A stretch of 21,416 nucleotides of DNA, from positions 1 through 21,416 of the forward strand of contig DASZCR010000033.1 of the NCBI GenBank assembly GCA_035942915.1. Reading direction: 5' to 3'. Below the pieces are notes generated by a model. It was not told the origin of the DNA and searched no databases. It worked only from the letters and a program-made list of their open reading frames with translations. The DNA is from DASZCR01 sp035942915 (GTDB lineage Bacteria; Acidobacteriota; Blastocatellia; Pyrinomonadales; Pyrinomonadaceae). Below, piece after piece: positions 7,283 to 14,272 of this stretch. The stretch's first letter is position 1, and the number at the start of each line of letters is the position of its first letter. The translations under genes and the position numbers were made by a program.

Positions 7283-8164
7283 CCTCCCCCATCTGAGTTT
7301 ACCGCGCAGCACCTCGAAGTAGTTGCGCGTGTCGGCTTGCACGAGATTGAAGGTCGTGCGGCTCTTGCGTATCAGCACACGGTCTTCGACTTCGAGGGGT
7401 TGGCCGACCTGCCCGTCGAGCGTCAGCGCGACCTCCTCCTGCGGCGTCTTCAAAATCAGTTCAATCTCCACGTCGTCGGGGACGACGAGCGGGCGGTTCG
7501 AGAGCGTGTGGGGGCAGATGGGGGTAATCACCACCGCGTTCATCGACGGGTAGACGATGGGGCCGCCGGCCGAGAGGTTGTAAGCGGTCGAACCGGTCGG
7601 CGTCGAGACGATGAGACCGTCGGCGCGAAAGCGGTTGACGTACTGCCGGTTAATCCACGTCTCAATCTCGATGATGCGCGCCAGCGCCGACTTGCTGATG
7701 ACCACGTCGTTTAAGACGCGCTCGTGGAGGAGCTTTTCGTCGCCCCGGAAGACCTGCGCGGCGAGCATCACGCGGCGGTCGAGCGTGTAATGACCGGCAA
7801 TGATGGATTCGAGCGCGGGTATCAACTCCTCGACGCGCAACTCCGTCAGGTAGCCGAGCGTGCCGTAGTTGACGCCGAGGACGGGAATCTCGCGGTCGCC
7901 GAGCATCCGCGCGGCGGCAATCATCGTTCCGTCGCCGCCGAGCACGACCACCATGTCGGCTGAGGCGGCCAGCGCCGTGTGGTCGAGCGTCTCGATGGAG
8001 CAGCCCGTCTCTGCGCGGACGCGCGCGGAATCAACGCGCGGCCCGCCGATAAGTGTAATGCCGCGCGGCGTGAGCCACTCGACGAGGCGGCAGATGGTCT
8101 GAAGCGCCTCCGGCTGGTGCGGCTTAATCAGGACGCCAACGCGACGAATCGTCGGATTCTCCAT
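7280..8164 (-). CDS. nadK: NAD kinase
   Basis: 294 aa cytosolic enzyme that phosphorylates NAD to NADP with ATP or polyphosphate. The diagnostic motifs are in order: GGDGT at 76-80, NDVVISK at 152-158 and the conserved STPTGSTAYNLSAGGP block at 187-202. Residues 98-106 read GVNYGTLGY where many family members have a VN-LG-LGF form. The ATG at 8164 is used because the fold begins there (RRVGVLIKP); the upstream open frame to 8275 is not family-like. The stop codon forms the edge of the next heptad repeat. Its presence in a minus-strand series with dxs and tlyA matches a grouping seen in many bacteria. The 177-bp upstream gap should hold its promoter; no convincing boxes were found. Confidence 0.95.
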   Translation of the reverse strand: MENPTIRRVGVLIKPHQPEALQTICRLVEWLTPRGITLIGGPRVDSARVRAETGCSIETLDHTALAASADMVVVLGGDGTMIAAARMLGDREIPVLGVNYGTLGYLTELRVEELIPALESIIAGHYTLDRRVMLAAQVFRGDEKLLHERVLNDVVISKSALARIIEIETWINRQYVNRFRADGLIVSTPTGSTAYNLSAGGPIVYPSMNAVVITPICPHTLSNRPLVVPDDVEIELILKTPQEEVALTLDGQVGQPLEVEDRVLIRKSRTTFNLVQADTRNYFEVLRGKLRWGR

Positions 8165-8280
8165 CGTCTGCAACGTTAGAAGCGAGAGAAAGCGCGTCAG
8201 GCTCGTCTGGGGTTTGGAATTTCTCAGGAACAGGAAACGGCTCGGATGATATCCGCGCCCGCGCGGGGGTGTCAACGAAG

Positions 8281-8370
8281 GGATGAAAGATAAGGGATGA
8301 GGGCGGAGGGCGAAGGGCGGGGGATGAAAGAAATCCGGTCTTTACTTCATCCCTCGTCCCTCATCCCTTC
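8281..8370. repeat. heptanucleotide repeat array with inverted halves (unit GGATGAG)
   Basis: The purine-rich left half (8281-8336) steps through variants of GGATGAG and GGCGAAG; the right half (8345-8370) reads TTCATCC, CTCGTCC, CTCATCC, CTTC. AAGGGATGAGGG at 8292-8303 is exactly complementary to 8358-8369, and the pairing continues with mismatches for about 24 bp. A tighter alternative register pairs GATGA near 8332 with TTCATC near 8346. The last codons and TAA of the zinc-ribbon gene lie in the right half. Confidence 0.85.
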
Positions 8371-8845
8371 TGACGGGGTCAAAGGCGCGCGTCGTGTGTT
8401 CGCTGACGCTGGGGACGTAGTCGGGCAGCGCAGCGCCCACCACAGACCTCGTTTGATGGAGTTCGCTGAGGGTGGCCTTCGGCGTCGGCAACTGTGCCGT
8501 CATCTTCGACGTGAGAGCGCGCGACTGCCCTCTGAGCAGTGTCGTCCAGAGGCGCATCAGCAGGCCGACGCTGCCGAGAATCGTGGCTGCGCCGAAGAGC
8601 GCGATGAGCGTGATGTTTTTGGGCGGGACGCCGTGCTCGACGAGCGCGACGGTTGCGCCCATCAGCACGCCGAGCGCGCCGAGCACGAGCACGAGCGTCG
8701 TCACGCCGATAGCCCACGCGCTCCCGACAGAGAGCGCGACCGGGTGGCTCTCCTGCACGACCAACGACTGATTCAGATTGCCCCCACAGCGTTTGCAATA
8801 GTTCAGGCCGGGCGTCGCCTCCGTACCGCAGTTCGGACAGAACAT
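8342..8845 (-). CDS. zinc-ribbon membrane protein, unknown function
   Basis: 167 aa. The N-terminus is a compact zinc ribbon with two CxxC knuckles, C3/C6 and C17/C20 (MFCPNCG and YCKRCGG), of the common bacterial zinc_ribbon_2 style. Two transmembrane helices follow, about 44-69 and 76-101, then a cytosolic or periplasmic tail of about 65 residues. The ATG at 8845 has a strong GGAGG about 7 nt upstream, the best ribosome site in this part of the window. It starts 19 bp after the YkgJ-like gene and is surely cotranscribed with it. The final residues (RRDEGRGMK) are encoded by the heptad repeat at 8281-8370, so the C-terminus was probably extended by repeat growth. Function unknown. Confidence 0.8.
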   Translation of the reverse strand: MFCPNCGTEATPGLNYCKRCGGNLNQSLVVQESHPVALSVGSAWAIGVTTLVLVLGALGVLMGATVALVEHGVPPKNITLIALFGAATILGSVGLLMRLWTTLLRGQSRALTSKMTAQLPTPKATLSELHQTRSVVGAALPDYVPSVSEHTTRAFDPVRRDEGRGMK

Positions 8846-8864
8846 CTCTCGACCTCCAACTCTT

Positions 8865-9530
8865 TCAAAAGCGTAAGACCGGCAGAGACCGCCGCACGTA
8901 TCCAATACGACGTGCGCCGCCCGCCGGTTCGCCCCCGCCCGAACGCCGTGCGCCCCACATCTCGGTCAAACGACGCAGTTCCCCGCCGTCAGTTTCCGGG
9001 TCAACCAGAGTCAGCCACACGGGGACGGGCAGCCATGCCCATGCCGCCCCGTAAGCCTCGATGTTCAACTGCTCGACCCTGCGCTCGACTCTCCATTGCA
9101 GGCCGACGGGCGGCACGTCCTCCCAGTTGTCGTAGCAGGCATGCTGGATGCACGGCGCGGGCTTGGCGCGACGATGAACGAGGCAGCCGACGCCCGGCTC
9201 GAAGAGCGGGCAGGAATAGGTCTGCGCGTAGCTGTCGCCCGACGCGCTCAATCCGTAGCGCGCGACCGTTTCGCGCGCTCGACGGTAGAGGGCGCGGCGC
9301 GCGTCGTCCGTCAGGCGCGGCGTGCGGCGCAGCGTCTCGCGCATGGCGACGGCTTCGAGCCGCGTGATGTGGACGTTGACGAAGTGGGCGTCCGTGCAGC
9401 AGACGCCGGGCGTCGGGCAGGCGCGACAGTCGCGCGCCGCGCGCTCGTAGTTGAGTTTGACGTGGCTCTGGTAATCGGCCTTCTCGCGCCTCAGTCGCAC
9501 GAGCGCATCTCGCTCGGAGAGTCTTCTCAT
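8865..9530 (-). CDS. YkgJ-like cysteine-cluster protein
   Basis: 221 aa. Eight cysteines are spaced as in the YkgJ (CxxCxxCC) family, which is thought to bind zinc or an iron-sulfur cluster: C35, C38, C44, C45 in the first group (CRACPTPGVCC) and C107, C116, C127, C132 in the second (CPLFEPGVGC, PCIQHAC). A charged helical segment separates the two groups, and the last 30 residues are a Gly/Arg-rich tail. The ATG at 9530 is 13 bp past the tlyA stop with no clear Shine-Dalgarno site, suggesting translational coupling. The gene is followed after 19 bp by the zinc-ribbon gene. Family members occur near translation and modification genes, but the biochemical role is unknown. Confidence 0.8.
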   Translation of the reverse strand: MRRLSERDALVRLRREKADYQSHVKLNYERAARDCRACPTPGVCCTDAHFVNVHITRLEAVAMRETLRRTPRLTDDARRALYRRARETVARYGLSASGDSYAQTYSCPLFEPGVGCLVHRRAKPAPCIQHACYDNWEDVPPVGLQWRVERRVEQLNIEAYGAAWAWLPVPVWLTLVDPETDGGELRRLTEMWGARRSGGGEPAGGARRIGYVRRSLPVLRF

Positions 9531-9543
9531 CGCAAGGGGAAGT

Positions 9544-10281
9544 TTACTCGTAAAGGGCGAGAAATTCACGGTTGCCGTCTGCGCCGCGAATCGGAGATTC
9601 GACCACGCCGCCGACCTCGAAGCCGAGCGCACGCGCCGCCTCGTTGACCTCCTCGACGACACGCGCCTGCCGCGCCGCATCCGTCACCACGCCGCCCTTG
9701 CCGACCTCGCCGCGCCCGACCTCGAACTGCGGCTTGATGAGGACAATCACGCGTCCGCCCTCTCTGACGAGCGGCGCGAGCGCGGGCAGGACTTTGGTCG
9801 CCGAGATGAAAGAGACATCCATCGTGATGAGGTCGAAACGCTCGTCGAAGGCGTCCGGCTCAAGGTAGCGCGCGTTCTCGCCCTCTCGGACTTCGACACG
9901 CGGGTCTGTCCGCAGCCGCCAATCAATCTGGTTGTGACCGACATCGAGCGCGACGACGCGCCGCGCGCCGTGTTGCAGGAGACAGTCTGTGAAGCCGCCG
10001 GTCGAAGCGCCCACGTCGAGACAGACGAAGCCGCCGGGGTCGATACCGAACTGCTTGAGAGCGTGTTCGAGTTTGAGGCCGCCGCGCCCGACGTAGCGCG
10101 CGGCCGGGTCGTCTGCGCCGCGCACGCGCAACGGAGCGTCGAGCGGAAAAGTCTCTGAAGGCTTCTCGACGCGCTGCTCTCCGACGAGGACTGCGCCCGC
10201 CATGACGAGCGCCTGCGCGCGCGTCCGCGACGGCGCAAGCCCGCGCTCGACCAGCAGCTTATCTATCCGCTCGCGCTTCAC
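9544..10281 (-). CDS. tlyA: TlyA family rRNA 2'-O-methyltransferase
   Basis: 245 aa SAM-dependent enzyme; family members methylate 2'-OH groups of 16S and/or 23S rRNA. An S4 RNA-binding domain (about 1-60: RIDKLLVERGLAPSRTRAQ) precedes an FtsJ-like Rossmann methyltransferase. Visible are the SAM loop LDVGASTGGFTD at 88-99 and the catalytic K70-D155-K183 set (GGLKLEH, TMDVSF, LIKPQFE). The start is uncertain: the GTG at 10281 gives the usual family N-terminus (VKRERIDKLL), a GTG lies at 10290, and a TTG at 10323 would put heptad repeat into the protein. No strong ribosome site distinguishes them. It overlaps the repeat region upstream and is followed after 13 bp by the YkgJ-like gene. Confidence 0.92.
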   Translation of the reverse strand: MKRERIDKLLVERGLAPSRTRAQALVMAGAVLVGEQRVEKPSETFPLDAPLRVRGADDPAARYVGRGGLKLEHALKQFGIDPGGFVCLDVGASTGGFTDCLLQHGARRVVALDVGHNQIDWRLRTDPRVEVREGENARYLEPDAFDERFDLITMDVSFISATKVLPALAPLVREGGRVIVLIKPQFEVGRGEVGKGGVVTDAARQARVVEEVNEAARALGFEVGGVVESPIRGADGNREFLALYE

Positions 10282-10298
10282 AAGCCACACTTTATAAG

Positions 10299-10398
10299 GC
10301 CGCAGGCAAAAGGTAAAAGGCAAAAGTGAAGATGAGAAGGACGCTCCATCTCATCTTCACTTTTGCCTTGTGACTTCTGCCTTCCGGCTTAACTTTTA
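10299..10398. repeat. heptanucleotide repeat array with a perfect 20-bp inverted repeat, probable terminator
   Basis: A perfect 20-bp inverted repeat (10317-10336 against 10350-10369) encloses a 13-nt loop. The left side steps AAAAGGT, AAAAGGC, AAAAGTG, AAGATGA; the right side steps CTCATCT, TCACTTT, TGCCTTG, TGACTTC, TGCCTTC, CGGCTTA, ACTTTTA, ending exactly on the stop codon of the 283-aa gene. Read on the minus strand the stem is followed by TTTTACCTTTT, so it could terminate that gene's transcript before tlyA. Confidence 0.9.
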
Positions 10399-11247
10399 GG
10401 GTCTGCCCTCGAAGATGCCGCGCACGCTGTCAACGCTGCGCTCGCGGCGTTCGCGACGGCGTTCGAGCCGACGGATGCGGCGCGCCTCGCGTTCGATGTA
10501 GTCCGCTTCCGGGTCGTTGACGCGGCGCGCTCTGACCTCGCCACGCGGGCGGTCGTCGTCTGCGGCGCGTTCTTCTCTGCGCTCGCGCCGTTCGCGTTCG
10601 TCATCGTCTGCGCGCGCCCCCGCCACCTGTTGCCTGGCTCTGCGCTCACGGTCGGCTTGCGAGCGGTCGTCGTCTTCACGGCGCGACGCGTCGCCCCGTT
10701 GCGCCTGACTGTCCGCTTCCTCAACCGTCGGCGTCTCTTCGGACGGGAGGTCGACGCTCTCCTGCGTGTCGGCCGCCGCTTCGGTCGTCGCTTCGGTCGT
10801 TACAGGCGCGCTCTGCGGCTCCTGCGCGGTGGCCTCTTCGACGACGGGCGCTGGCTGCTCCTGCTGCGCCGAAGCCTCGACGGTCTTCGTCGCCTGCCGC
10901 TTCTGGTAGAGGCGCAGGCCGACGCCGCCGAGGACTGTGCCGACGAGCACGGAGATGCCAATCAGTGCGAGCAGCCACGAGCGACGCGCCGAGACGATGG
11001 GCGCGCCCGTCGCGTCCACTGCATGAAAGGGCGTGCCTGACGCGTGTGCGCTGCTGACAACGGTTAAGACCTCTTCGCGCGACTCTGCGAAGGGAGGCGC
11101 AGAGGCCGCGACCGCCGCCGCTTCGGCCGTCAAAGGCACGACGGGTTGCGCCACCTGCGTCGCTTCGTCGTCGAAGAACGGGGCGGGCGCTACGTGCGTG
11201 GCGTCGGCGTCTTCGCTCGCGCCGGGATGCTGTCGATTTTCGTCCAT
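10396..11247 (-). CDS. single-pass membrane protein with long Pro/Glu/Ala linker and Arg/Glu-rich tail
   Basis: 283 aa, family not recognised. Residues 1-87 are polar and Ala/Asp-rich; one clear transmembrane helix lies at about 90-112 (SWLLALIGISVLVGTVLGG) with the motif RR just before it and YQKR after it, so topology is ambiguous. Residues 120-182 are a low-complexity Pro/Glu/Ala/Thr linker, and 185-272 are extremely rich in Arg, Glu and Asp, predicted as a charged single helix or disordered tail. The ATG at 11247 is used because the upstream frame to 11346 overlaps no other feature but lacks a start context. A TATTTT box lies 10 nt upstream of it. It sits between dxs and tlyA. An RNA- or ribosome-tethering role is only a guess. 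Confidence 0.65.
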   Translation of the reverse strand: MDENRQHPGASEDADATHVAPAPFFDDEATQVAQPVVPLTAEAAAVAASAPPFAESREEVLTVVSSAHASGTPFHAVDATGAPIVSARRSWLLALIGISVLVGTVLGGVGLRLYQKRQATKTVEASAQQEQPAPVVEEATAQEPQSAPVTTEATTEAAADTQESVDLPSEETPTVEEADSQAQRGDASRREDDDRSQADRERRARQQVAGARADDDERERRERREERAADDDRPRGEVRARRVNDPEADYIEREARRIRRLERRRERRERSVDSVRGIFEGRP

Positions 11248-11403
11248 GCTGTTATTCAAAATAGAACCTTTGGATGCCGCTGGCGCGGGCTTTATTGCGA
11301 CAATTTGATTACAAAATGGGGGTGATAAAGACTTTCTCGCCAGCAATTAGATGCCGCCAAAGACGCTTTTGGCTGCAAACTTCTGAGGCGCAAAAAAGCA
11401 CAC

Positions 11404-11460
11404 AAGAAGAAAGGCCACAGTCGAGAGGCAGCGTCCTCTCAACTGTGGCCTTATCTTCTT
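11404..11460. terminator. strong stem-loop terminator after dxs
   Basis: The left arm AAGAAGAAAGGCCACAGTC plus GAGAGG (11404-11428) pairs with CCTCTC plus AACTGTGGCC and TTATCTTCTT (11435-11460) around the 6-nt loop CAGCGT. The stem is more than 20 bp with few mismatches. On the minus strand it lies 14 bp past the dxs stop, and T-rich sequence including a six-T run (11393-11398 read as TTTTTT) follows. It should end dxs transcription before the 283-aa gene. A T-rich tract on the other side would allow action on the plus strand as well. Confidence 0.85.
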
Positions 11461-11474
11461 TTATTTTGCCCTGT

Positions 11475-13403
11475 TTACTTCTGTCTGGCGTGCGTCGGCG
11501 TGCGCCGCCCTTCGAGGACTTCGACGCTCTCTCTGACACGCGTGTAGATGCCGTCGGCGTCGAGGCCGTACTTGGCGAGCAGGAGTTTCGGGTCGCCGTG
11601 CGTGATGATGCGGTCGGGGACGCCCATGCGGACGACACGCACTTTGTCGAGCAGTCCGTTCTCTTCCAACAGTTCCATCACGGCCGAGCCGAAGCCGCCC
11701 GCCAGATAAGCCTCTTCGACCGTCACAATCAGCCGCTTCGTGCGCGCCAGCGCGAGCAGCAACCCGGCATCAAGCGGCTTGACGAAACGCGCGTTCACAA
11801 CCGTCGCCTCGATGCCCTCTTTCGCCAGTTGCTCGGCCGCTCTGGCCGAAGGATGCACCATCGAGCCATAGGCGAGAATGGCGACTTCGCCATCGCCGCC
11901 GTCGCGCATGATTTCGGCCTTGCCGATTTCCAGCAGTTGCGGCTCGCGCGTGATGTCTGCGCCGACGCCGTTGCCGCGCGGATAGCGCATCGCCGCCGGG
12001 CCGACGTGTTCGAGCATCGTCAACATCATGTCGCGCATCTCGCCCTCGTCCTTCGGAGCCATGACGACGATGTTCGGCACGGCGCGCAGGTAGGCGATGT
12101 CGAGCAGGCCGTGATGCGTCGGGCCGTCGCCGCCGACGATGCCTGCCCTGTCCATGCAGAACTTGACGTTCAACTCTTGCAGACAAACGTCGTGGACGAG
12201 TTGGTCGAAGCCGCGCTGAAGGAAGGTCGAATAGATGGCGCAGACCGGTTTTAAACCTTCGCACGACATCCCTGCGGCGAACGTCACGCAGTGCTGCTCG
12301 GCAATGCCGACATCGAAGGAGCGTTCGGGAAACTTCTCCAACGCGCGGTCTAAACCTGTGCCGTCCGGCATCGCCGCCGTCAGTGCGACGATGCGCTCGT
12401 CGCGCGCCATCAGTTCGCAGAGCGTGTCACCGAAGACGGAGGTGAAAGCGGGCGCGGCTGCCTTCGAGGAGGTCAGGGCGAGGCCGGTCGAGAGGTCGAA
12501 GGGGCCGGTCGCGTGCCACGCGTAATAGTTCTTCTCGCGCGCCGGGTAGCCTTTGCCTTTGGTCGTCAGGGCGTGAACGATGACGGGGCTGTCGGTGACG
12601 TGCTTGGCCTCTTCGAGCGCGCGAACGAGTGCGCGCGTGTCGTGCCCATCGACGTAGCCGATGTACTTGAAGCCGAGTTCGTTGACGAGCGCGCCCGGCA
12701 GAACGGCCGCCGCGATGGCGTCCTTGACCGTCTTGGCCGCATGATGGAGGCGTTCGCCGACCGACGGGACGGAGCGCAACGCCTCGCCCACCTCGTCCTT
12801 GAAACGATGATAGCCCTGCGCCTCGCGCAGACGGTTGAGATAGCCCGTCAGTGCGCCGACGGCCGGGGCGATAGACATCTCGTTGTCGTTTAAGAGGACG
12901 ATTAATCTCGTCTTCAAGTGACCGGCCTGATTGACTGCCTCCATCGCCATCCCGCCCGCCAGAGACGAGTCGCCGATGAGCGCGCAGACGTGATGGTTTT
13001 CGCCGCGACGGTCGCGCGCGATAGCCATGCCGAGCGCGGCCGAAAGCGACGTGGAGGCATGTCCCGCGCCGAAGGTGTCATACTCCGATTCGTCGCGTCG
13101 CAGAAAACCTGAGAGGCCGCCGTACTGCTTGATGGTCGGCAGTTGGTCGCGCCTTCCCGTCAGGATTTTGTGCGCGTAGGCTTGATGTCCCACGTCCCAG
13201 ACGAGGCGGTCTGTCGGGGTCTCGAAGGCGTAGTGCATGGCGACGGCCAACTCGACCGCGCCGAGCGACGCGCCGGTGTGGCCGCCCACGCGCGACATCG
13301 TTTCGAGGATGTACTGGCGGATTTCGGCTGCCACTTCCGGCAACTGTTCGAGTCGCAGGCGGCGCAGGTCGGCCGGCTTGTTGATGTCCTGTAAGAATTT
13401 CAT
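11475..13403 (-). CDS. dxs: 1-deoxy-D-xylulose-5-phosphate synthase
   Basis: 642 aa thiamine-diphosphate enzyme condensing pyruvate with glyceraldehyde 3-phosphate, the entry step of the MEP isoprenoid pathway, cytosolic. Three transketolase-like domains appear in order. The substrate-side histidine H73 lies in DVGHQAYAHKILTGR. The cofactor motif at 144-151 reads GDSSLAGG with N172/N174 downstream, where most DXS have GDG. The pyrimidine-domain glutamate is in VGIAEQH, and DRAGIVGGDGPTHHG and a C-terminal transketolase domain follow. The length is normal. The ATG at 13403 is chosen by family N-terminus (MKFLQDINKPADLR); a TACAAT box sits only 9 nt upstream. It is closed by a strong terminator and probably forms its own transcription unit. 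Confidence 0.96.
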   Translation of the reverse strand: MKFLQDINKPADLRRLRLEQLPEVAAEIRQYILETMSRVGGHTGASLGAVELAVAMHYAFETPTDRLVWDVGHQAYAHKILTGRRDQLPTIKQYGGLSGFLRRDESEYDTFGAGHASTSLSAALGMAIARDRRGENHHVCALIGDSSLAGGMAMEAVNQAGHLKTRLIVLLNDNEMSIAPAVGALTGYLNRLREAQGYHRFKDEVGEALRSVPSVGERLHHAAKTVKDAIAAAVLPGALVNELGFKYIGYVDGHDTRALVRALEEAKHVTDSPVIVHALTTKGKGYPAREKNYYAWHATGPFDLSTGLALTSSKAAAPAFTSVFGDTLCELMARDERIVALTAAMPDGTGLDRALEKFPERSFDVGIAEQHCVTFAAGMSCEGLKPVCAIYSTFLQRGFDQLVHDVCLQELNVKFCMDRAGIVGGDGPTHHGLLDIAYLRAVPNIVVMAPKDEGEMRDMMLTMLEHVGPAAMRYPRGNGVGADITREPQLLEIGKAEIMRDGGDGEVAILAYGSMVHPSARAAEQLAKEGIEATVVNARFVKPLDAGLLLALARTKRLIVTVEEAYLAGGFGSAVMELLEENGLLDKVRVVRMGVPDRIITHGDPKLLLAKYGLDADGIYTRVRESVEVLEGRRTPTHARQK

Positions 13404-13412
13404 CGGGCGCTT

Positions 13413-13418
13413 ATTGTA
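13413..13418 (-). promoter_or_regulatory. candidate -10 box of dxs, nearly leaderless
   Basis: On the minus strand TACAAT lies 9 nt upstream of the dxs ATG, and no Shine-Dalgarno sequence is present between them. If used, the transcript would start within about 3 nt of the start codon. The -35 region (TGGTAA at 17 bp) is weak. A similar box occurs at the metallophosphoesterase gene. Confidence 0.35.
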
Positions 13419-13626
13419 ACGCGGCATGCGCGCTTTTACCATCTCGCTTCCCCTTCGTCTTTCATCGCGCGCCGTCGGCGCAAAACTTATTTCGTCATGG
13501 CAGATTCTTTTTCAAACCAAACTAACGCCCGGCGCGTCTGAAAGGTTCGACAAAGGACTGGCGCGCGTTACTCGCGTCTGCGCCGAAAATTCGCTATCAA
13601 GGCAATTTAAGGAGAATTTCAGGAAG

Positions 13627-14169
13627 ATGTTGAAGAACCTTTTGACGAAGGCGGGGCTGGCCGTCGGGCTTGTCGCCGGGATGTCGGCCGTCGGTTTCGC
13701 GCAGCAGACGCCGCAGGACGGCGCAGGCGACGCCGCAGGACAGCACGAACGGATGGGGCACGGCCGCAAGGGCGGGCGTCACGGCAAGATGGGCAAGCAC
13801 GGCGGCGGCCTGCGCGGTCTGCGCGCTCTGAACCTCACCGACGCGCAGCGCGAGCAGGTTCGCACGGCGCGCGAAAACCACGCGCGTCGCACGCAGACGC
13901 AGCGCGAAGAGTTGCGCGAGTTGTTCGTCATTCGCCGGCAGGGCAACGAGTTGACGGCCGAACAAAAAGCGCGCGCCTCGCAACTGCGCGCCGAACTCGA
14001 CGCCAGCGCGCAGAATTTCCACAACGAACTGCTCAACCTCTTGACGCCCGAACAGCGCACGCAGTTCGAGCAGCAGATTCAGGAGCGCAAGGCGCGTCGC
14101 GCGGAGTTGCGCGAGCAGCGCAAGGAACTGCGCCAGCAGCGCCGCCAGCAACGCGAACAGCTTCGTTAA
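13627..14169 (+). CDS. secreted LTxxQ-motif protein (Spy/CpxP-like)
   Basis: 180 aa, predicted periplasmic. A signal peptide (about 1-25, KNLLTKAGLAVGLVAGMSA then FAQ) is followed by a Gly/His/Lys-rich segment (40-61, MGHGRKGGRHGKMGKHGGG) that could bind metal, then an all-helical region with three LTxxQ motifs at 70-74 (LTDAQ), 109-113 (LTAEQ) and 139-143 (LTPEQ). The last 35 residues are a Gln/Arg-rich coiled coil. Spy/CpxP proteins are envelope-stress chaperones or sensor antagonists; metal-binding relatives (ZraP, CnrX) also carry LTxxQ. The ATG at 13627 has AAGGAG 11 nt upstream. It stands alone, divergent from dxs and convergent to arsI. The exact role is unknown. Confidence 0.82.
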   Translation: MLKNLLTKAGLAVGLVAGMSAVGFAQQTPQDGAGDAAGQHERMGHGRKGGRHGKMGKHGGGLRGLRALNLTDAQREQVRTARENHARRTQTQREELRELFVIRRQGNELTAEQKARASQLRAELDASAQNFHNELLNLLTPEQRTQFEQQIQERKARRAELREQRKELRQQRRQQREQLR

Positions 14170-14206
14170 CACGCGCCACGCACGCGCACGCGTCACTCTC
14201 AAAACC

Positions 14207-14243
14207 AAAGCGGCCTCATTCCGTTCGCGGATGAGGCCGCTTT
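14207..14243. terminator. bidirectional terminator between the LTxxQ gene and arsI
   Basis: A perfect 13-bp stem, AAAGCGGCCTCAT (14207-14219) with ATGAGGCCGCTTT (14231-14243), encloses an 11-nt loop. It lies 37 bp after the plus-strand LTxxQ gene and 29 bp after the minus-strand arsI stop, between convergent genes. The minus-strand side continues GGTTTT, a short T-run. Confidence 0.85.
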
Positions 14244-14272
14244 CGCGTCCGTCGTCGGCCGCCGTCCAACCC

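Noticed and set aside
10282..10323. TTG start for tlyA at 10323
   Set aside because: It would place repeat-encoded residues before the conserved S4 domain; GTG at 10281 gives the family-like N-terminus, though this is not certain.
11274..12254. Plus-strand open frame of 326 codons opposite dxs
   Set aside because: It runs through the dxs terminator and antisense to dxs; composition is that of a shadow frame.
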